Source of the DNA: Arcanobacterium sp. S3PF19
GTDB lineage: Bacteria; Actinomycetota; Actinomycetes; Actinomycetales; Actinomycetaceae
Length of the DNA stretch: 64,000 nucleotides
Assembly: GCF_000758825.1 (NCBI RefSeq)
Contig: NZ_JRMX01000005.1
Coordinates: 62,001-126,000, forward strand
Reading direction: 5' to 3'
This document shows positions 54,946 through 64,000 of the stretch, piece after piece (position 1 is the first letter of the stretch; every line of letters begins with the position of its first letter). Position numbers and translations under genes: made by a program. Under the pieces are notes generated by a model. The model saw only the letters and a program-made list of their open reading frames with translations, was not told the origin of the DNA and searched no databases.

Positions 54946-56982
54946 TTAATCAAGTACGGCGCGGATTTCCTGTTTCAGATCCCTTATTTCATCACGCAGA
55001 CGCGCGGCCTGCTCGAAGCGCAGATTCTTTGCCGCTTCACGCATTTGTTCCGTCAGTTCCGTAAGCAGCGTATCAAGTTCCCTGCTTTCGCATTTGGCAC
55101 CCGCGCGCGGATTTGCTTTTTCGCTGTTTCGCAGCTTTTGCGTATCGGCTTCCTCGCGGACAAGCATATCCGTTACGTCGGCGATTTTCTTTCGCAGCGG
55201 CTGCGGATCTATTCCGTGTCTGCGGTTAAACTCAATCTGAATTTCGCGCCGGCGGTTCGTTTCCTCAATTGCCGCCCGCATATTGGGCGTAACCGTATCG
55301 GCATACATATGCACTTCCCCGGAAACGTTGCGTGCGGCACGTCCGATGGTTTGGATCAGCGATTTTGTCGAACGCAGGAATCCCTGTTTGTCCGCATCCA
55401 AAATTGCCACCAGCGAAACTTCGGGCAGATCCAGTCCCTCGCGCAGCAGATTGATCCCCACGAGCACATCGAATTTTCCCAGTCTCAGCTCGCGCAGCAG
55501 CTCCACCCGGCGCAGAGTGTCGATGTCGGAATGCAGATATTCCACGCGCACACCGCGTTCCGCCAAATAATTTGTGAGGTCTTCGGCCATTTTCTTGGTC
55601 AGCGTGGTTACCAGAACCCGTTCGTCGCGTTCGCTGCGCAGACGTATTTCCTCCAAAAGATCGTCTATCTGTCCCGCGGTCGGCTTTACCGTGATCTTCG
55701 GATCCGTCAGTCCCGTGGGACGGATGATCTGTTCCACGTATCCGTCCGCCCGGCCCAGTTCATAATCGCCGGGTGTTGCGGAGAGGTATACGGTCTGTCC
55801 GATACGTTCCAGAAATTCTTCCCATTTCAGCGGACGGTTATCCATTGCCGAGGGAAGTCTGAACCCGTATTCAACCAGAGTGCGTTTACGCGACATATCC
55901 CCTTCGTACATCGCTCCGATCTGCGGTACGGTCACATGGGATTCGTCAATAATCAAAACAAAGTCATCTGGGAAATAATCCAGCAGCGTGTTTGGCGCGC
56001 TGCCTGCCGGACGGCCGTCTATGTGTCTGGAATAATTTTCGATACCTGCGCACGAACCGATATTGCGCATCATCTCCAAGTCAAATTCGGTGCGCATTTC
56101 CAGCCGCTGTGCCTCGAGAAGCTTATTTTGCGCCCGCAGTTCGGCAAGACGCCCGCTCAGCTCCGTTTCGATGGAACGGATCGCCTTTTTCATCCGTTCC
56201 TCTCCGGCCACATAATGTGAGGCGGGAAAGATATGGGCGGTATCCGTTTCTTCCATTACTTCCCCGGTCAGGGGATTCAGCAGCGAAAGGGAATCGATTT
56301 CGTCTCCGAAAAATTCGATCCGCACCGCCAGTTCCTCATATACGGGAATGATTTCCACGGTATCCCCGCGTACGCGAAATGTTCCCCGCCGAAAATCCAG
56401 ATCATTGCGTGAATACTGCATCTGCACAAACTTCTTCAGCAGTTCGTCACGGGAAAGTTCCTCTCCTGTGCGGAGCATCGTCATCCGGGACACGTATTCC
56501 TCCGGCGTGCCCAAGCCGTAGATACACGACACGGAAGCCACCACAACCGTATCGCGTCTGGTCAGAAGGGAATTTGTGGCAGAATGACGCAGGCGTTCCA
56601 CCTCGTCGTTAATCGAGGAGTCTTTTTCGATGAAGGTATCGGTCTGCGGAACGTAGGCTTCGGGCTGATAGTAGTCGTAATATGAAACGAAGTATTCCAC
56701 TGCGTTATTCGGAAGCAGTTCTCTGAATTCGGCTGCCATCTGTGCGGCCAGCGTTTTATTCGGTTCGAGAATCAGTGTGGGACGCTGTATCTGTTCGATC
56801 AGCCAGGCTGCGGTGGCGGATTTGCCGGTGCCCGTTGCGCCCAGCAGAACAATATCTTTTTCCCCGCTGTTGATCCGTTCCGTCAGTTCCCTAATTGCTT
56901 TCGGCTGGTCTCCGGCAGGAGAATAACGGGAAATAACCTGAAACGGTTTCCCGCCCGGGGGAATTTTTGCAGCCGGATTCAT
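54946..56982 (-). CDS. uvrB: Excinuclease ABC subunit B
   Basis: UvrB verifies damage in the UvrABC pathway. The 678-residue protein has Walker [18 protein letters not shown], the beta-hairpin region [43 protein letters not shown] box [17 protein letters not shown], motifs V-VI and [15 protein letters not shown], and the C-terminal UVR coiled coil [31 protein letters not shown] 56982 overlaps the coaE stop by 4 nt and has GGAAA upstream. coaE-uvrB pairing is common in actinobacteria. Confidence 0.96.
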   Translation of the reverse strand: MNPAAKIPPGGKPFQVISRYSPAGDQPKAIRELTERINSGEKDIVLLGATGTGKSATAAWLIEQIQRPTLILEPNKTLAAQMAAEFRELLPNNAVEYFVSYYDYYQPEAYVPQTDTFIEKDSSINDEVERLRHSATNSLLTRRDTVVVASVSCIYGLGTPEEYVSRMTMLRTGEELSRDELLKKFVQMQYSRNDLDFRRGTFRVRGDTVEIIPVYEELAVRIEFFGDEIDSLSLLNPLTGEVMEETDTAHIFPASHYVAGEERMKKAIRSIETELSGRLAELRAQNKLLEAQRLEMRTEFDLEMMRNIGSCAGIENYSRHIDGRPAGSAPNTLLDYFPDDFVLIIDESHVTVPQIGAMYEGDMSRKRTLVEYGFRLPSAMDNRPLKWEEFLERIGQTVYLSATPGDYELGRADGYVEQIIRPTGLTDPKITVKPTAGQIDDLLEEIRLRSERDERVLVTTLTKKMAEDLTNYLAERGVRVEYLHSDIDTLRRVELLRELRLGKFDVLVGINLLREGLDLPEVSLVAILDADKQGFLRSTKSLIQTIGRAARNVSGEVHMYADTVTPNMRAAIEETNRRREIQIEFNRRHGIDPQPLRKKIADVTDMLVREEADTQKLRNSEKANPRAGAKCESRELDTLLTELTEQMREAAKNLRFEQAARLRDEIRDLKQEIRAVLD

Positions 56983-57818
56983 TTTTCGTATTTCCTTTCC
57001 GCGCATTCGGACAGGACGAGGAAACTGCGCACGTCCCGGCAGTATGCCAGTCTTTTTTTCATCAGGTCGGCGCAGGTGGAGAATGTTATTTCCCGCGGGA
57101 TTTTCAAATATTTCAGGCGGCCTGCGAATTCATCACCCTGCCCGGTTTCCCCCGTCCGGTTTTCCCCGGTGTCCCTGCCGCAGGCAGAGGAACGCTCCAG
57201 GAAATCGGCAAAGGGTGAAATCCAACTGTGCCACAGCCACTTTACGCTGTGTGTCAGGATTTCGGGGGCCGCATCATTTTTGATATGCACATCGCACATT
57301 TTCGCCACGGCAGCGGGATCATCCTGCGCGGCGATCCGCTCTTCGGCTTCGCGGCGGGTCATCTTCCGCCGGCGGATCATTCTTTCAATCCGCGTTTCCC
57401 TGTCGGCGTTTACGTGAAGGGCGGCGTGTACGCAAAATTCCAAACCGCTGCCCAAAAACAGCGGAATATTGTGCACAATAACGCAATGCGGGCGGTGCAG
57501 AAGAATCTCTTTTTCCCGGGCGCATGCCATTTTTGCAATCACGGGATGCAAAACGGAATTTAAAATCCGCAGACTTTCCGGGACGCGAAAGACCTCCGCC
57601 GCCAAAGCCGCGCGGTTCAGAGTGCCGTCGGGGGTAATCATCTGCTTCCCCCACCTGCCGCGGATCTGTTCCAGGGCTGCGGAACCGGGGGAAACGGCTT
57701 CGCGCGCCAGAATATCGTAATCTATTATCTGCGCGCCAAACTTTTCCAGCCGCAGGGCGACACAGGATTTGCCGCCCGCAATCGGTCCGGTCAAAGCGAG
57801 TTTCAGCATGGTGGCCAT
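56979..57818 (-). CDS. coaE: Dephospho-CoA kinase with C-terminal extension
   Basis: Final step of CoA synthesis. The kinase domain (residues 1 to about 208) has the P-loop GPIAGGKS (11-18), VIDYD-like [12 protein letters not shown], and the LID region [28 protein letters not shown] ending in LWHSWISPF. About 70 extra residues follow ([15 protein letters not shown]... to the stop); they are unlike the GrpB-like extension of mycobacterial CoaE and I do not recognise them. ATG 57818 is chosen over 57809; both lack a good ribosome site. A much longer frame upstream overlaps rpsA and is rejected. Confidence 0.88.
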   Translation of the reverse strand: MATMLKLALTGPIAGGKSCVALRLEKFGAQIIDYDILAREAVSPGSAALEQIRGRWGKQMITPDGTLNRAALAAEVFRVPESLRILNSVLHPVIAKMACAREKEILLHRPHCVIVHNIPLFLGSGLEFCVHAALHVNADRETRIERMIRRRKMTRREAEERIAAQDDPAAVAKMCDVHIKNDAAPEILTHSVKWLWHSWISPFADFLERSSACGRDTGENRTGETGQGDEFAGRLKYLKIPREITFSTCADLMKKRLAYCRDVRSFLVLSECAERKYEK

Positions 57819-57930
57819 TCTTAATATGAAAAACGGATTTTGGAAAATGCGCGAAAACGGCTGTTTGCGGATATGCGAACCGGTGGATACACACCGTACC
57901 CACCGGTTTCGGATAAAATCAGAATGATTT

Positions 57931-59400
57931 TCAGAGAAGCTTTTCGCGCAGTGCGGCCAACGCTTCGTCGTCAGCCAATGCGCCGTCCGCATCATTCCCG
58001 GAAGAATAGGATGCCGGTACTTCCTCTGCCGTGTCCGAAGAGGAGGAAGCATCCGACGCTGCGGCAGCATCAGCTTCGCGTTCCCGCGCAACCTGCACAC
58101 GGTGGGCCTGCCAGCGGGCTTCCGCCTTGGCATATTCGGCCTCCCAGGCAGCCTGGTTTTCTTCGTATCCTTCCATCCATTCGTTGGTTTCCGGATCGAA
58201 GCCTTCCGGATACTTGTAGTTTCCGTCTTCGTCGTATTCGGTAGGCATTCCGTAAAGCGAAGGATCAAAATCTTCGGAATCCGGATCCACGCCTTCGTTC
58301 GCCTGCTTCAGCGAGAGCGAAATACGCCGGCGTTCAAGGTCGATGTCGATAACCTTCACAAACACCTCGTCATTGACCTTTGCCACCTGCTCCGGCATTT
58401 CAATGTGACGCTGTGCCAGCTCGGAGATGTGCACAAGGCCTTCGATTCCGTCTTCGACGCGCACGAACGCCCCAAAGGGCACAATCTTCGTTACCTTGCC
58501 GGGAACAACCTGACCGATGGCATGGGTGCGGGCAAATGTCTGCCACGGATCTTCCTGGGTGGCCTTCAGGGACAGGGATACGCGCTCCCGGTCGAAGTCC
58601 ACGTCCAGCACCTCAACGGTTACGGGCATACCCACTTCAACGACTTCGGAAGGATGGTCGATGTGCTTCCAGGACAGCTCCGAGACGTGTACGAGACCGT
58701 CTACCCCGCCCAAATCGACAAACGCGCCGAAATTGACGATCGAGGAGATCACACCTTCGCGCACCTGACCCTTCTGCAGGGTATTCAGGAAGTGCGAGCG
58801 GACTTCGGACTGCGTCTGCTCCAGGAACGCCCGCCGGCTGAGCACCACATTGTTGCGGTTCTTGTCGAGTTCGATAATTTTTGCTTCGATCTGCTGTCCG
58901 ATGTACGGCTGCAGGTCGCGCACGCGGCGCATTTCGACCAGGGATGCGGGAAGGAATCCGCGCAGACCGATGTCGAGAATCAGACCGCCCTTTACAACCT
59001 CGATAACGGTACCGGTGACTACGCCGTCGGCTTCCTTGACGGCCTCAATCTCAGCCCATGCACGCTCATACTGTGCGCGCTTCTTGGAAAGCATGAGACG
59101 GCCTTCTTTGTCTTCTTTCTGCGTAACAAGCGCGGCGATCTTATCGCCGATCTTCACCTCGTCCTCGGGATCCACATCATGCTTGATGGAAAGCTCCTTG
59201 GAGGGAATTACGCCTTCGGTTTTGTAGCCGATATCGAGAAGGACTTCATCGCGGTCTACTTTTACTACGGTACCTTCGACGATGTCTCCGTCGTTAAAGT
59301 ACTTGATTGTTTCATCGACAGCAGCGATTAAATCTTCTTTGGTGCCGATATCGTTGATTGCGACCTCCGGATATTTGGAGGTTTCTTTGTTAGCGGTCAT
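57931..59400 (-). CDS. rpsA: 30S ribosomal protein S1
   Basis: The 489-residue protein has four S1 RNA-binding repeats (about 36-105, 122-188, 207-275 and 292-362), the actinobacterial arrangement; repeat cores include GDIVEGTVVKVDRDEVLLDIGYKTEGVIP, GQVREGVISSIVNFGAFVDLGGVDGLVHVSELS and GQVVPGKVTKIVPFGAFVRVEDGIEGLVHISELA. The C terminus (from about 375) is acidic and disordered. ATG 59400 is the family start (MTANKETSKYPEVAINDIGTKEDL); upstream frame to 59481 is ignored. In E. coli S1 helps initiation on structured leaders; leaderless genes here would not need it. Confidence 0.95.
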   Translation of the reverse strand: MTANKETSKYPEVAINDIGTKEDLIAAVDETIKYFNDGDIVEGTVVKVDRDEVLLDIGYKTEGVIPSKELSIKHDVDPEDEVKIGDKIAALVTQKEDKEGRLMLSKKRAQYERAWAEIEAVKEADGVVTGTVIEVVKGGLILDIGLRGFLPASLVEMRRVRDLQPYIGQQIEAKIIELDKNRNNVVLSRRAFLEQTQSEVRSHFLNTLQKGQVREGVISSIVNFGAFVDLGGVDGLVHVSELSWKHIDHPSEVVEVGMPVTVEVLDVDFDRERVSLSLKATQEDPWQTFARTHAIGQVVPGKVTKIVPFGAFVRVEDGIEGLVHISELAQRHIEMPEQVAKVNDEVFVKVIDIDLERRRISLSLKQANEGVDPDSEDFDPSLYGMPTEYDEDGNYKYPEGFDPETNEWMEGYEENQAAWEAEYAKAEARWQAHRVQVAREREADAAAASDASSSSDTAEEVPASYSSGNDADGALADDEALAALREKLL

Positions 59401-59577
59401 AGAGTTGATAACTCCGTTACGGATTAAACTAGTTCTTACATGGACAAGGTATCTTCCGAAGATTTCCCCGGAACACACCAATGTCTAACTTTACTGGGAA
59501 AAGTGCTGTGTATGCAAGCCTAAAAGCATATGAAAACCGCGCTTTTGCGCACATTCGCCCGTGGGGTGCGTATTTTG

Positions 59578-62298
59578 TCAGTGTGCCGCCGCACGCCAGT
59601 TTTCCCCCACGCCCATGCCAACGGTGAGCGGCACGTCCAGATTTACGGCATGACCCATTTTTTCCCGCACGATGCGTTCGACGGTTTCCCGCTCCTGTGC
59701 TTTTATTTCCAGTACCAGTTCGTCGTGCACCTGAAGCAGAATTCTTGAGGTAAGGTTTTGCCGCCGCAGTTCCGCTTCCGTATCCGTCATGGCGATTTTC
59801 ATTATGTCTGCCGCCGACCCCTGAATCGGGGCGTTAAGCGCCATTCTTTCCGCGGCTTCGCGCAGCCGGCGGTTTTCGGAAAGCAGATCCGGAAGATACC
59901 TGCGGCGTCCGAACATCGTTTCGGTGTAGCCTTTTTTACGTGCTTTTTCCACAAGGGAATCAAGATAGTGTTTTACGTTGCCGAAACGGGCAAAATATTC
60001 CTTCATCAGATTTCGTGCCTCAAACACCGGGATACGCAGTCTCTCCGACAGCCCGTATGCGGAAAGACCGTAAGCCAGACCATAGCTTACCGCTTTGATT
60101 TTGGTGCGCTGCTGCGGGGAAACCTGCCCGGGTGGTATTGAAAATACTTTTCCGGCAACATATTTATGCAGATCGTCTCCGTGATTGAAAGCCGCGATCA
60201 GTTCGGCGTCGCCGGACAGATGTGCCATCAGGCGCATCTCGATTTGGGAATAATCGGCAGTAAGCAGGAGATCATACCCGCTGCCAGGCACGAATATCTC
60301 GCGAATCTGTTTCCCCTCTTCGGTGCGCGCGTGGATATTCTGCAGATTCGGATCGGTGGAAGAAAGTCTTCCCGTGGCCGCCACAGTCTGCTGATATGTG
60401 GTATGGATTCTTCCGTCCGCACAGATTGCTTTTTGCAGCCCTTCTGCAGACTGCAGCAGTTTAACCGCGTCACGGTACTGCAGCAGGGCGGAGAGAAAAT
60501 TCTGCCCCCGAATTGCGGCGTCGTCCTCCCGGAACGCAATTTTTTCCAACAGCTGCCGCAGAGCCTGCGCATTGGTTGTGTATCCCGTGGCGGTTTTTTT
60601 GGTGTGCGGAAGTTCCAGTTGTGTGAACAGTACCTCCTGCAGCTGTTTGGGGCTCATCAGATTAACCGAGTCGTCGCCGATTGCGTTATATGCCTCCTGC
60701 CGCGCAGCGGCGGCTCCGTCGTCAAAATCGGAAATCAGTTTTTCCAGGCGCGGCCGGTCAACGGCAATGCCGCGGTCTTCCATGCGCGCAAGAACTTCAC
60801 CGGCATTCAGTTCCATTTCCAAAAGCAGTCCGCTGTGCTCATTTTGCGCCAGACGCGCGTCAAATACATCCGCAAGGTCGAGAACGCGTACTGCAGCGAA
60901 GACCAAAGAAGCGTCGGAACCGCCCAAAGTACCGCAGGGAGAAATATCAAGCGTGCCGGGATCGTGTTCTTCGGGCACCGTTCCCAGATAGCGTTCCGTC
61001 AGTTCGTTAAATTCGTAACTGCGGCTGTCAGGATGCAAAAGATAGGCCTGAATTTCGGTGTCTGTGCAGATCCCCGTAATTTCCAGATCACAGGCAAACA
61101 GGGCATGCCGCAGTGCCTTTCCTCCGTGAACGGCCTTTCGGGCATTCGGATCGGCGAGCCAGGAGCGGATTGCCCGGCGGTCCGCTTCGTCCGTTTCCTG
61201 CGGGGAAAACAGAATTACATCGCCGTTTTCCGCGGCAACGGCAACTTTTCCCGCTACTCCCCTGCCCGGAGAAAACACCCCGCCGACAGCCAGGCCCCAA
61301 ATTTTTTCCGAACGCCGCAAAAAGTCTGCGGGAGCAGCTTCTTCGTGTGTGAGCAGACGTATTTCGCGGATGGCCGGAGCATCCGCGGCCGGGCTCTGCG
61401 CAGGATCTTCGCCGCCGTCACGCACCGGCAGCGTGCGCAGCACCTTTGCCCGTACGGAAGAAAACTCCAGCAGATCGCAGAGTCTGTTGAAAACCGGACG
61501 GTCCACCCCGCGGGGAATCAGCTCGCCGAAATCCCCTACCGGGTGAAGATCCGTAACGAGCCGGTTTAACTCCCGATTCAGCATGACCTGCGGAATATGG
61601 GCACGCAGCGACTCGCCGGCTTTCCCCTTAATTTCTTCGGCGTGGGAAATTATTTCGTTTAAATTCCGATATTTCTTAATCCATTTTGCCGCCGTTTTCG
61701 GCCCGACGCCCGGCACACCGGGAAGATTGTCCGCACCTTCTCCGACAAGCGCCGCCATATCGGAGTATTCGCCGGGCAGTACGCCCGTTTTTTCCGCTAT
61801 TTTCTCCGGCGTAAGCAGCTGCATCCGGGAGCGGGGCATCGGATAGACAACCGAGACCCGATCGGTTATGAGCTGATAGGAGTCTTTGTCGCCGGAGGCA
61901 ATAAACACCCGCATTCCCCGCTTTTCGCCCTGAACGGCAAAAGAAGCCACGATGTCGTCGGCCTCGTAATCCTCGACGGTAAACCACCTGATCCCCACGG
62001 CGTCCAGCAGCTGCCTGATCAGTTCAATCTGCCCTTTGAACTCTTCCGGGGTCTTTTTTCTGCCCGCCTTGTACGCATCGTATTTTCGGCTGCGGAAAGT
62101 CCCGCCCGGAAGATCGAAGGCAACGGCAACATGAGTGGGATCATATTCCTTTATCAGATGCAGAAGCGTGTTTGTAAATCCATGCACCGCATTTGTGTAC
62201 TGCCCCGCGTTGTTGCGGAAAGAATCGGCAGGAAGCGCATAGAAAGCCCGGAAAGCCATCGAATGACCGTCGATCAGTAAAAGTCTGTATTCACTCAC
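59578..62298 (-). CDS. polA: DNA polymerase I
   Basis: The 906-residue enzyme has a 5'-nuclease domain (LLLIDGHSMAFRAFYALP; DYEADDIVASFAVQGEKRGMRVFIASGDKDSYQL; GVGPKTAAKWIKKY), a proofreading-like domain that has lost the DxE catalytic motif (VAVAAENGDVILF), and a polymerase domain with motif A LTADYSQIEMRLMAHLSGD, O-helix KAVSYGLAYGLSAYGL and motif C LLQVHDELVLE. The O-helix has Tyr739 at the Taq Phe667 position, as in mycobacterial Pol I. TAGAAT lies 6 nt before GTG 62298. It fills gaps after UvrABC excision. Confidence 0.96.
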   Translation of the reverse strand: MSEYRLLLIDGHSMAFRAFYALPADSFRNNAGQYTNAVHGFTNTLLHLIKEYDPTHVAVAFDLPGGTFRSRKYDAYKAGRKKTPEEFKGQIELIRQLLDAVGIRWFTVEDYEADDIVASFAVQGEKRGMRVFIASGDKDSYQLITDRVSVVYPMPRSRMQLLTPEKIAEKTGVLPGEYSDMAALVGEGADNLPGVPGVGPKTAAKWIKKYRNLNEIISHAEEIKGKAGESLRAHIPQVMLNRELNRLVTDLHPVGDFGELIPRGVDRPVFNRLCDLLEFSSVRAKVLRTLPVRDGGEDPAQSPAADAPAIREIRLLTHEEAAPADFLRRSEKIWGLAVGGVFSPGRGVAGKVAVAAENGDVILFSPQETDEADRRAIRSWLADPNARKAVHGGKALRHALFACDLEITGICTDTEIQAYLLHPDSRSYEFNELTERYLGTVPEEHDPGTLDISPCGTLGGSDASLVFAAVRVLDLADVFDARLAQNEHSGLLLEMELNAGEVLARMEDRGIAVDRPRLEKLISDFDDGAAAARQEAYNAIGDDSVNLMSPKQLQEVLFTQLELPHTKKTATGYTTNAQALRQLLEKIAFREDDAAIRGQNFLSALLQYRDAVKLLQSAEGLQKAICADGRIHTTYQQTVAATGRLSSTDPNLQNIHARTEEGKQIREIFVPGSGYDLLLTADYSQIEMRLMAHLSGDAELIAAFNHGDDLHKYVAGKVFSIPPGQVSPQQRTKIKAVSYGLAYGLSAYGLSERLRIPVFEARNLMKEYFARFGNVKHYLDSLVEKARKKGYTETMFGRRRYLPDLLSENRRLREAAERMALNAPIQGSAADIMKIAMTDTEAELRRQNLTSRILLQVHDELVLEIKAQERETVERIVREKMGHAVNLDVPLTVGMGVGENWRAAAH

Positions 62299-62304
62299 GG
62301 TTTC

Positions 62305-62310
62305 ATTCTA
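62305..62310 (-). promoter_or_regulatory. -10 element for a leaderless polA mRNA
   Basis: TAGAAT (minus strand) is separated by 6 nt (GAAACC) from GTG 62298; no -35 consensus is evident. Confidence 0.45.
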
Positions 62311-62374
62311 CCTTACGCTTCCCCGGAAAAAGACGGCGGGTGTGAGGAAGAGGTGTTGCGGCGAAACTCCGGCT

Positions 62375-63025
62375 TTATGCCCTGCCCACCTGCTCGATTA
62401 CGGCATCGGCAACTTCGCGCATCGTGAGTCTGCGGTCCATGGACGTTTTTTGAATCCAGCGGAAAGCTTCCGGCTCGGTAAGCCCCATCTTATCCTGCAG
62501 CAGACCTTTGGCACGGTCGATGCGTTTGCGTGTTTCAAACTGTTCGGTCAGTGATTCCACTTCGTTTTGCAGGGAAATTATTTCCTGGTTGCGCGAAATG
62601 GCAATCTCGATTGCCGGCAAAAGATCGGCGGGCGTGAAGGGTTTGATCACATACGCCATCGCGCCGGCGTCCCGGGCACGGTCCACCAGATCTTTCTGTG
62701 AAAATGCGGTCAGCATAACAATGGCACAGTTTTGCCTGTCCAAAATCTTTTCCGCGGCGGTGATCCCGTCCGTACCCGGCATTTTCACGTCCATTACGAT
62801 CAGGTCGGGCTGCAGTTCGCCGGCGGCTTCAATCGCTTCGTCGCCGTTTGTCGCTTCCCCGACAACATCGTATCCGGCTTCGCGCAGCGTCTCTACGATA
62901 TCGAGGCGGATCAGCGTTTCGTCTTCCACCACCACTGCGCGGATAAGATTCCTGTCCGAATCGTCGGCGATCCGATCTACTTTCGTTCCCGCTACTTCTT
63001 TGATTCCGTCATTTTCTGCTGACAT
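62375..63025 (-). CDS. pdtaR: ANTAR-domain response regulator (PdtaR-like)
   Basis: The 216-residue protein has a receiver domain (about 27-145) with the acidic pair Glu34-Asp35, phospho-acceptor Asp79 (LIVMDVKMPG), Thr in MLTAFSQ and Lys in YVIKPF, then a coiled-coil linker and a C-terminal ANTAR RNA-binding domain (RKRIDRAKGLLQDKMGLTEPEAFRWIQKTSMDRRLTMREVADAVI). Mycobacterial PdtaR, paired with the kinase PdtaS, binds hairpins to antiterminate transcription. ATG 63025 has GGGGAG 6 nt upstream. It lies 37 nt downstream of tRNA-Leu with no terminator between. Confidence 0.92.
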   Translation of the reverse strand: MSAENDGIKEVAGTKVDRIADDSDRNLIRAVVVEDETLIRLDIVETLREAGYDVVGEATNGDEAIEAAGELQPDLIVMDVKMPGTDGITAAEKILDRQNCAIVMLTAFSQKDLVDRARDAGAMAYVIKPFTPADLLPAIEIAISRNQEIISLQNEVESLTEQFETRKRIDRAKGLLQDKMGLTEPEAFRWIQKTSMDRRLTMREVADAVIEQVGRA

Positions 63026-63062
63026 TGCATCTCCCCTGAAACGCACAGTGTTTTTTCACCAG

Positions 63063-63145
63063 TGCTCCCGGCGGGACTCGAACCCGCACGCTTTGTGGGC
63101 GCTGCATTTTGAGTGCAGTGTGTCTACCAATTCCACCACAGGAGC
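63063..63145 (-). tRNA. tRNA-Leu (CAA anticodon)
   Basis: The 83-nt type II tRNA starts at 63145: acceptor GCTCCTG with CGGGAGC (one U-G pair), D arm with GGTAGACAC, anticodon stem CTGCA/TGCAG closing loop CTCAAAA (CAA), a short variable arm, and T arm GCGGGTTCGAGTCCCGC. CCA is not encoded. Confidence 0.97.
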
Positions 63146-63162
63146 AATGCCGACCAAGTATA

Positions 63163-63191
63163 AATATACAATCTGTACCTGACCGGCTCAA
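63163..63191 (-). promoter_or_regulatory. Promoter of tRNA-Leu
   Basis: On the minus strand TTGAGC (63191-63186) and TATATT (63168-63163) are 17 bp apart, ending 17 nt before the tRNA. Confidence 0.7.
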
Positions 63192-63218
63192 ATCCAAAGG
63201 CAGTGTTCCCTCACACCC

Positions 63219-64000
63219 TCAGCGGTGCGAAAGCGTCTCTCCTACCTTATGGATTCGGATCGTATTCGTTGAACCGGCCGTCCCCGGCGGCATTCCGCAG
63301 ATAATAACCACGCGGTCGCCTTCCACAGCCATCCCCCGTTCGCGCAGCGTCAGATCAACCTGATCCACCATTTCGTCGGTGTTCGTTACCTGCGGAACCA
63401 GAATGCTCTGCACGCCCCAGGTCAGGGCAAGCTGCTTGCGTATATGCTCAAAAGGAGTAAATACCACCAGCGGGATCCGGGCCCGCAGACGCGCCATACG
63501 CCGTGCGGTCTGCCCCGAGCTGGTAAATACGGTAAGGAACTTGACTCCCAGCGACTCCCCAATATCCATCGCGGCCCGGGTGAGAACACCGTTTCGCGTG
63601 CGGTGCAGATTCGCGGTTTTCGGAATCGTCTCCAGTCCCTGTTCCTCCGTGTATTCGATAACCGAAGCCATCGTCTCCACGCAGCGGATCGGATATTTGC
63701 CCACGGAAGTCTCCCCCGAAAGCATTACCGCGTCGGCACCGTCCAAAATCGCGTTTGCGCAGTCCGAAGTTTCCGCCCGCGTGGGAGTCGGGGAACTGAT
63801 CATCGACTCCAAAACCTGCGTTGCCACAATAACGGGTTTTGCATACCGCCGGGCGATGCCGATTGCCCTTTTCTGCACCAGGGGCACCTGCTGCAGGGGA
63901 AGCTCCACGCCCAGATCGCCGCGTGCCACCATAAAGCCGTCGAAAACCTGCGCCAGTTCCTCAAGTACCTCCACGGCCTGGGGCTTTTCAATCTTCGCGA
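63219..64000 (-). CDS. pyk: Pyruvate kinase (5' partial)
   Basis: The frame runs to the window edge; the N-terminal barrel half is outside. The visible ~260 residues begin AKIEKPQAVEVLEELAQVFDGFMVARGDLGVELP, the catalytic Lys and metal-binding family signature (IEK...RGDLG), then KPVIVATQVLESMISSPTPTRAETSD, VMLSGETSVGKYP and the C-terminal allosteric domain (LTVFTSSGQTARRMARLRARIPLVVFTP) ending DRVVIICGMPPGTAGSTNTIRIH. It makes pyruvate and ATP from PEP, the last glycolytic step. The N-terminal part cannot be checked here. Confidence 0.96.
   Translation of the reverse strand, partial: AKIEKPQAVEVLEELAQVFDGFMVARGDLGVELPLQQVPLVQKRAIGIARRYAKPVIVATQVLESMISSPTPTRAETSDCANAILDGADAVMLSGETSVGKYPIRCVETMASVIEYTEEQGLETIPKTANLHRTRNGVLTRAAMDIGESLGVKFLTVFTSSGQTARRMARLRARIPLVVFTPFEHIRKQLALTWGVQSILVPQVTNTDEMVDQVDLTLRERGMAVEGDRVVIICGMPPGTAGSTNTIRIHKVGETLSHR

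Noticed and set aside
57819-58268. Long N-terminal extension of CoaE running into rpsA
   Set aside because: It overlaps the conserved S1 coding sequence, has no family similarity, and the kinase P-loop begins properly after ATG 57818.

Overview
The window is a stretch of chromosome from a mid-GC actinobacterium (Actinomycetota). The clade call rests on mycobacterial-type integration host factor, RbpA, PafB/PafC, GarA plus the FtsR MerR regulator, WhiA, HelY, PdtaR-type ANTAR regulator, a helicase-degenerate PriA, and actinobacterial gene orders (parA-scpA-scpB-rluB-cmk-der; rapZ-yvcK-whiA). The family looks closer to Actinomycetaceae-like organisms than to mycobacteria or streptomycetes, but I cannot name a genus from the sequence alone. 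Almost everything is chromosomal housekeeping; no phage, transposase, CRISPR or integrase was seen.

Layout. 1-9633 (+): nusB (partial), mihF, then gmk-rpoZ-coaBC-metK-priA-fmt-rsmB-rpe, a tightly packed nucleotide/CoA/SAM/translation block. 9828-11827 (+): an FMN riboswitch with attenuator controlling ribX-ribY, a riboflavin importer pair with no adjacent ATPase. 11824-20395: a DUF3866 gene (-), then pafB-pafC-small membrane protein-lipid kinase-helY-lnt (+). 20398-22914 (-): rbpA, two MerR regulators (one FtsR) and garA. 23162: tRNA-Pro(GGG). 23725-30480 (+): a visibly more A+T-rich L-rhamnose catabolic cluster (LacI-type regulator, rhaM, MFS permease, rhaI, rhaB, rhaD) with an operator-rich promoter and a strong terminator. 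30822-37759 (-): NUDIX hydrolase, der-cmk-rluB-scpB-scpA-parA, xerD. 37946-41157 (+): tkt-tal. 41282-53179 (-): a small signal-peptide gene, secG, tpiA-pgk, gap, whiA-yvcK-rapZ-uvrC, uvrA. 53276 (+): YciI-like protein. 53581-62298 (-): terC behind a yybP-ykoY manganese riboswitch, uvrB-coaE, rpsA, polA. 62375-64000 (-): ANTAR response regulator, tRNA-Leu(CAA), pyk (partial).

How it works together. Central carbon genes (rpe, tkt, tal, tpiA, pgk, gap, pyk) share the window with a rhamnose pathway that delivers dihydroxyacetone phosphate to TpiA and lactaldehyde. DNA repair is concentrated here (uvrA, uvrB, uvrC, polA, and the PafBC damage regulators), and uvrA carries a near-consensus LexA box. 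Two cofactor or metal homeostasis units are riboswitch-controlled. Several genes (pafB, parA, uvrA, the YciI gene, polA, the NUDIX gene) have a TANNNT -10 hexamer placed 6-7 nt before the start codon, suggesting frequent leaderless mRNAs.
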